Source: Nostoc sp. UHCC 0302 (GTDB lineage Bacteria; Cyanobacteriota; Cyanobacteriia; Cyanobacteriales; Nostocaceae). From it: DNA of 64,000 bases. The notes beneath the pieces are model-generated. The model ran no database searches. It saw only the letters and a program-made list of their open reading frames with translations, and was not told the origin of the DNA. How positions within the stretch are numbered: position 1 is the first letter of the stretch; every line of letters starts with the position of its first letter. Below, piece by piece: positions 59,949-64,000 of this stretch. Both the position numbers and the translations under genes were made by a program. The stretch spans positions 5,992,001-6,056,000 of the forward strand of contig NZ_CP151099.1 in the NCBI RefSeq assembly GCF_038096175.1. Direction: 5' to 3'.

Positions 59949-60021
59949 TGGAGGTTAGCGGACTCGAACCGCTGACATCCTGCTTGCAAAGCAGGCGCTC
60001 TACCAACTGAGCTAAACCCCC
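59949..60021 (-). tRNA. tRNA-Ala (anticodon UGC)
   Basis: A 73-nt cloverleaf on the minus strand. The acceptor arm GGGGGTT/AACCTCC has the G3-U70 pair that defines tRNA-Ala; the D arm is TTAGCTCAGTTGGTAGAGC, the anticodon stem-loop CCTGCTTTGCAAGCAGG with TGC, and the T arm GGTTCGAGTCC. The discriminator base is A; CCA is not encoded. Confidence 0.97.
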
Positions 60022-60092
60022 GTAAAATTAGAAATGTAGGTAATTTTGTTTGCTCTCGTTATTGTAACTCATATTATTCCATTGCTAAAGGG

Positions 60093-60992
60093 ATGAATTC
60101 AGAAAATATTCAAGTTGTCGCAGCACTATATAAATTTGTCAAGCTGCCGGATTTTGCCGAAAAACGAGATTCTCTGCTGTCTTACTGCCAAATGCAAGGT
60201 GTTAAGGGGACAATTCTGCTAGCAGCAGAAGGTATTAATGGAACGATCGCAGGTTCACGTCAAGCGGTTGACTCTGTTCTCTCTTTTTTACGTTCTGATC
60301 CCCGGTTAGCAGACTTAGAACACAAAGAGTCATATGCTGACACACCCCCGTTTGAACGCATGAAGGTGCGGTTGAAGCAAGAAATTGTCACTCTGGGGTT
60401 ACCGGAAATTGACCCAAATGAGCAAGTTGGCACTTATGTCAGTCCACAGGAATGGAATGATTTGATTAATGATCCAGAAGTAACTGTGATTGATACTCGC
60501 AATGATTATGAAGTGAATATCGGCACTTTCAAAGGGGCGGAAAATCCGCAAACTGACTCATTTAGAGAATTCCCAGATTATGTTCGTCACAACCTCGACG
60601 CCAATAAACACAAAAAGGTAGCACTGTTTTGTACTGGTGGCATTCGCTGTGAAAAAGCTTCATCCTATATGCTTGCTCAAGGATTTGCAGAAGTTTATCA
60701 CCTCAAAGGCGGCATTCTCAAATATTTAGAAGAAGTGCCAGCAGCGGAAAGTTTGTGGCAAGGGGAATGTTTTGTCTTTGATGAACGAGTAGCTGTCAGT
60801 CATGGCTTAGAGGAAGGGAGTTATGAGTTATGCCTCTGTTGCGGGCATCCAATTTCGGAAGAAGATAAGGCGTCTCCTAAGTATGAGGAAGGCATTTCTT
60901 GTGAGTATTGTTTTGATAGCTTGACTGAGGAGAAAAGAGTGCGTCAGCAAGAGAAATGGCGACAGATTCAGTTAAAGGGGAGTAGGGAGTAG
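60093..60992 (+). CDS. trhO: tRNA uridine 5-oxyacetic acid hydroxylase TrhO (rhodanese family)
   Basis: A rhodanese-like protein of 299 residues. In E. coli, TrhO (YceA) hydroxylates U34 of tRNAs as an early step of cmo5U/mo5U synthesis. N-terminal ferredoxin-like domain ([32 protein letters not shown]), then the rhodanese domain with [20 protein letters not shown] and the active-site cysteine in [16 protein letters not shown], then a C-terminal Cys-rich zinc-like part ([20 protein letters not shown]). All family motifs are present. It lies just beyond the tRNA-Ala gene, on the opposite strand. ATG 60093 with AAGGG upstream. Confidence 0.95.
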   Translation: MNSENIQVVAALYKFVKLPDFAEKRDSLLSYCQMQGVKGTILLAAEGINGTIAGSRQAVDSVLSFLRSDPRLADLEHKESYADTPPFERMKVRLKQEIVTLGLPEIDPNEQVGTYVSPQEWNDLINDPEVTVIDTRNDYEVNIGTFKGAENPQTDSFREFPDYVRHNLDANKHKKVALFCTGGIRCEKASSYMLAQGFAEVYHLKGGILKYLEEVPAAESLWQGECFVFDERVAVSHGLEEGSYELCLCCGHPISEEDKASPKYEEGISCEYCFDSLTEEKRVRQQEKWRQIQLKGSRE

Positions 60993-61078
60993 GGCATTGG
61001 GCATTGGGAGAGTGGAAGAGTAGGGAGAAGGAAAAAATAATATTTCCCAGTCCCTAGTACCCAGTACCCAGTCCCTTT
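60988..61078. repeat. Intergenic repeat GGGCATTGGGCATTGGG / CCCAGTACCCAGTACCC
   Basis: Inverted arms between convergent trhO and the methyltransferase gene; same family as 46621. Confidence 0.65.
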
Positions 61079-61080
61079 GA

Positions 61081-61743
61081 TTAATTCTTCAGCGCTAGGG
61101 TTAAACCATCACCAATCGGTATTAAGCTGAGACTCACTCGCTGATCTTGATGCAGCTTTTGATTAAAGGCGCGAATTTTTTTAGTTCTGTTGTCTTGTAC
61201 TTGGGGATCTGCAACTCTTCCCGACCATAGAACATTATCGATCGCAATCAATCCACCCGATCGCACTAGTTGCAGCGATCGCTCATAATAACCCTCATAA
61301 TTGCTCTTATCGGCATCAATAAAAGCAAAATCAAAACTTTCCGCCTCTCCTGCCACTAGCAACTGATCTAAAGTCTCGATTGCTGGGGCAATCTGCAACT
61401 GAATTTTATCCGCCACCCCTGCTTGCTGCCAATAGCGACATGCGATCGCTGTAAACTCTTCACTAATGTCACAGGCTATCACTTTACCATCGCTGGGTAA
61501 CGCTAATGCCACTACCAGAGAACTGTAACCTGTAAATACACCAATATCCAGAGTTTTCTTAGCTCCTAATAACTGCACCAGCAACGCCAGCAATTGCCCT
61601 TGTTCAGGAGCAATCTGCATCCTGCCTATCGGATACTGAGCTGTTTCTTGTCTCAGTTGAGTTAAGATTTCCGGTTCCCGCAGCGAGACTGACAGTAAGT
61701 AGTTGTACAAGTTTTGTTCGAGTCCTAATGTTTGGGTTGTCAT
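61081..61743 (-). CDS. O-methyltransferase (class I SAM, CCoAOMT-like)
   Basis: A SAM-dependent O-methyltransferase of 220 residues. Motif I: KKTLDIGVFTGYSSLVVALA; acidic ribose-binding D in VIACDISEEF; metal-binding FDFAFIDADKSNYEGYYE and LIAIDNVLWSGRV, as in divalent-cation-dependent catechol-type enzymes. ATG 61743 gives the normal length; the frame upstream to 61815 has no ribosome site. In cyanobacteria members methylate small phenolic or other hydroxyl substrates; substrate unknown. It is divergent from the CoA-binding gene. Confidence 0.93.
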   Translation of the reverse strand: MTTQTLGLEQNLYNYLLSVSLREPEILTQLRQETAQYPIGRMQIAPEQGQLLALLVQLLGAKKTLDIGVFTGYSSLVVALALPSDGKVIACDISEEFTAIACRYWQQAGVADKIQLQIAPAIETLDQLLVAGEAESFDFAFIDADKSNYEGYYERSLQLVRSGGLIAIDNVLWSGRVADPQVQDNRTKKIRAFNQKLHQDQRVSLSLIPIGDGLTLALKN

Positions 61744-61933
61744 GAGATTGAGGGCTGGGGATTGGGAACTGGGAAATGAGTCTTTGATACTCGTGGATGA
61801 GTCTTTGTAAGTCAAAAAATACTTTTGGGTTTGGAATTTTGAATTGATTTGTCTGCTTTCTCCCTAAGGCAAGTACTATCTTTAACTTCAACTCGGTATG
61901 ATGATCAAAGCGATCGCTAAGGATATTTAGATA

Positions 61934-62353
61934 ATGCCAAACCTCAAAGAAGATGATAACGCTCTGCGAGAGGTGTTGTCTCAAGCTAAAACAATCGCCG
62001 TAGTTGGTCACTCTGATAAACGCAAACGTACCAGTTATCAAATTGCTCAATTCTTGCGACACGTTGGTTACACCGTCTATCCCGTCAATCCCCTAGTTAA
62101 AGAAATCGATGGTCAGCCTAGTTATCTTTCACTCAAAGAATTACCAGAACCCGTAGATATTGTTAATGTGTTTCGCCGTTCTGAGTATTTGTCAGAAATT
62201 GTAGACGAAGCAATTTCTATCAAAGCCAAAACTGTTTGGGCGCAATTAGGTATCTGGGATGAAGCAGCAGCACAAAAAGCTTTAGATGCAAGATTGAATG
62301 TAGTGATGGATGCTTGTATCAAAATAGAATATCAGCGGTTGAGGGTGATTTAA
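61934..62353 (+). CDS. CoA-binding protein (Rossmann fold, YccU-like)
   Basis: A 139-residue single-domain CoA-binding protein. The Rossmann motif AKTIAVVGHSDKRKRTSYQI, the second strand YTVYPVNPLVKEIDG, VDIVNVFRRSEYL, and the end AKTVWAQLGIWDEAAAQKAL with VVMDACIKIE match the YccU-type family, related to succinyl-CoA synthetase alpha N-terminal domains. It binds CoA or a nucleotide; its cellular role is not established. ATG 61934. Confidence 0.9.
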   Translation: MPNLKEDDNALREVLSQAKTIAVVGHSDKRKRTSYQIAQFLRHVGYTVYPVNPLVKEIDGQPSYLSLKELPEPVDIVNVFRRSEYLSEIVDEAISIKAKTVWAQLGIWDEAAAQKALDARLNVVMDACIKIEYQRLRVI

Positions 62354-62919
62354 ATACAATTAATCATACTGAACCGAATTACAAGCCACTTATTTCCTCT
62401 AAAAAGACAGATATTTTATTTATTACGAATGCTTTAGTATTGCTATTTAAGCAAGTTCACCCAGTTAATCATAGATGTATCAATTTCTAATATATCTTGA
62501 GGATGATTTACTCTGCCAGACTTCTAATGCTTTAATTTGAAACCATACTCAGTTCATTCGCGCTGATTCAAGAATATTAAGAAAAATACGACTCATGCAT
62601 AACAACTGAGTCAGGGACTGATTACTTCCTTGTAAAGAATATCATCAAAAAAATAACGCTATTTTAGACGTTATTAATAGTAAACGGGGAAGCACGAGCA
62701 AGCAAAAATATGCATATCTCATTTATGTATTCTCATACGTAACAAATAGTTCTAAAAGCTGCTAATTCTGAAAAACGTGAGTGTAAAGATATTAGCTATG
62801 TGTAGAGATATTGCGTATAAAGACTTTGCTTGAGTTACTCGCCTAATCCCTTCTAGAATTAAACATAAATTGATTTTGTGAAAAATTTATTACTAGACTT
62901 GCTCAGGTCAGGGGGGAAA
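62354..62919. other. Intergenic region
   Basis: AT-rich spacer with a small hairpin (AATAACG 62652-62658 with CGTTATT 62669-62675). No gene, repeat or known RNA recognised. The PRK-like frame is open upstream to a GTG at 62878. Confidence 0.5.
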
Positions 62920-63861
62920 ATGATGAGCCGTCCAATAATTCTTGGTATTGTCGGCGACAGCGCCGCCGGAAAAACAACACTAACACGGGGTATCGCTCAG
63001 GTACTCGGCCCAGAGAATGTGACGATTATCTGCACAGATGATTACCACCGTTACGATCGCAAACAACGTGCGGAAATCGGAATCACTGCTCTTCACCCTG
63101 ACTGCAATTATTTAGATGTGATGCAGCAGCACCTTTCGCTACTACGCACAGGACAGCCAATTCTCAAGCCAGTTTATAGCCATAAAACTGGGACATTCGA
63201 GCCACCCCAATATATCAAGCCCAGTAAATTCGTAATTATTGAAGGATTACTCGGTTATTCTACCCGTGCAGCCCGCGATGCATACGACGTTAAAGTTTAC
63301 CTTGCGCCTCCCGAACAATTACGTGCCAATTGGAAAATTAAGCGGGATACCCAAAAGCGGGGCTACACGCCTGAACAGGTGTTAGCGGAACTAGAGAAAC
63401 GTGAACCAGACTCAGAGCAATATATTCGTCCGCAGCGACAATGGTCAGATATCGTTGTAAGTTTCTATCCACCCAGTAAGGAAGCTGATGAAAGCAATGG
63501 CCACCTGAATGTGCGCCTAGTACTCCGGCCGACAATTCCACATCCTGATTTTACGCAGATTCTCAACTTAAGCAATGATGATTCTGAATCAGCTATCCGC
63601 TTGGGATTAGATAGAGATATGACTAAGCCAGTAGATGTTTTAGAAGTTGATGGTCATGCCACTTTAGAACAGGTGAATAACCTAGAGCATATTATATGTT
63701 CCGATATGCCTCATTTAAAGAATATATGCGATCGCGAAAGTAACCCAGAACTAGGCAAAATTGCTGGTACAACAGGAGAAACACTCCAAAGTTACCCGCT
63801 GGCTCTCACTCAGCTAATTATTACTTACCATATGCTCAAGGCGACGCAAACATATCAATAA
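62920..63861 (+). CDS. Phosphoribulokinase-like protein lacking a regulatory cysteine
   Basis: A P-loop kinase of 313 residues homologous to phosphoribulokinase, which makes ribulose 1,5-bisphosphate. GIVGDSAAGKTTL is the Walker A; CTDDYHRYDRKQRAEIGITA and VIIEGLLGYSTRAARDAYDV are the substrate-site motifs, and KIKRDTQKRGYTPEQVLAEL matches the family. The canonical cyanobacterial enzyme reads GDSGCGKST; here the first regulatory cysteine is Ala, so the light-dependent disulphide switch between the two N-terminal cysteines cannot form (the second, IICTDDY, remains). It may be a constitutive PRK paralogue or a kinase for another sugar/nucleoside. ATG 62920 follows AGGGGGGAAA; GTG 62878 would be an alternative. 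The ordinary prk gene is presumably elsewhere. Confidence 0.85.
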   Translation: MMSRPIILGIVGDSAAGKTTLTRGIAQVLGPENVTIICTDDYHRYDRKQRAEIGITALHPDCNYLDVMQQHLSLLRTGQPILKPVYSHKTGTFEPPQYIKPSKFVIIEGLLGYSTRAARDAYDVKVYLAPPEQLRANWKIKRDTQKRGYTPEQVLAELEKREPDSEQYIRPQRQWSDIVVSFYPPSKEADESNGHLNVRLVLRPTIPHPDFTQILNLSNDDSESAIRLGLDRDMTKPVDVLEVDGHATLEQVNNLEHIICSDMPHLKNICDRESNPELGKIAGTTGETLQSYPLALTQLIITYHMLKATQTYQ

Positions 63862-63880
63862 CAATTGCAAATTACACATT

Positions 63881-63905
63881 ATCCCTTCAATCAAAATGAA
63901 GGGAT
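63881..63905 (+). terminator. Hairpin after PRK-like gene
   Basis: ATCCCTTC pairs with GAAGGGAT around a 9-nt loop, followed by TTAACTT, 19 bp after the stop codon. Confidence 0.65.
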
Positions 63906-64000
63906 TTAACTTGTTGGCGTAGTTGCTCACTCGCAGTTCACCTCGAAGTGATGATTTGTTCACACTTTTCTCTGAATAAGACATATCTTACGAATAGGTT
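63906..64000. other. Window end, non-coding
   Basis: No gene start is visible in the last 95 bases. Confidence 0.4.

Noticed and set aside
59949-60021. tRNA-Ala as attachment site of an integrated plasmid carrying CyRepA1
   Set aside because: I saw no second copy of the tRNA 3' end and no integrase gene; proximity alone is not enough.

Overview
The window looks like chromosome of a filamentous, heterocyst-forming cyanobacterium of the Nostoc/Anabaena type. GCGATCGC (HIP1-like) octamers are frequent on both strands, and there are photosynthesis-linked genes (ycf3, a high-light-inducible protein, a phosphoribulokinase paralogue) and a HetP-family gene. AT-rich spacers are long, and short interspersed repeats are abundant, several of them inside reading frames.

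Layout. 1-7.5 kb: central metabolism and housekeeping (partial transketolase, LuxR-type response regulator, era, pfkA, a zinc deacylase). 7.9-29.8 kb: accessory zone holding a CHAT-NB-ARC-TPR protein, a PIN toxin-antitoxin pair, a UBA/CUE-like membrane protein, a decayed Phd/ParE pair, a TCAD1-like gene divergent from a caspase-STAND-WD40 protein, a YefM/YoeB pair and a zinc-ribbon Ser/Thr kinase. Histidine-phosphatase, HetP-family and GH116 genes are interspersed, along with minisatellites of 21-bp period. 30-43 kb: exported pentapeptide protein, M20 amidohydrolase, TPR protein, SnoaL-like protein, D-lactate dehydrogenase, EAL protein, M50 protease, FHA protein, pgl and rph. 43-47 kb: BtuR-like protein, dcd, a toxin-antitoxin relic framed by copies of the thyX 3' end, thyX, hli and a thioredoxin-fold protein. 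48-55 kb: glutathionyl-hydroquinone reductase, gatC, ycf3, SRAP, GST, small membrane and conserved proteins, hemerythrin. 55.7-64 kb: a plasmid-type CyRepA1 replication protein, tRNA-Ala, trhO, O-methyltransferase, CoA-binding protein and the phosphoribulokinase paralogue.

How genes connect. Transketolase, PfkA, Pgl, D-LDH and the PRK-like protein belong to sugar-phosphate and fermentative metabolism. Dcd and ThyX are consecutive parts of dTMP supply. In the accessory zone, two large proteins each combine a caspase-fold protease, a P-loop STAND switch and very homogeneous C-terminal repeats (about ten 40-residue TPR-like units; fourteen 42-residue WD40 units), and three toxin-antitoxin loci lie around them. 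That fits a biological-conflict or cell-death island. The role is inferred from domain architecture, not demonstrated.

The most distinctive signals are: (i) the two caspase-fold/STAND proteins, whose repeats differ mainly at a few fixed positions; (ii) the TCAD1/caspase divergent pair; (iii) a 21-bp minisatellite family with a conserved tail, flanking that pair; (iv) repeats captured in frame by transketolase, GH116, an antitoxin and CyRepA1; (v) a broken toxin-antitoxin cassette between direct copies of the thyX 3' end; and (vi) a chromosomal plasmid-type Rep gene with an orphan terminator in its upstream region.
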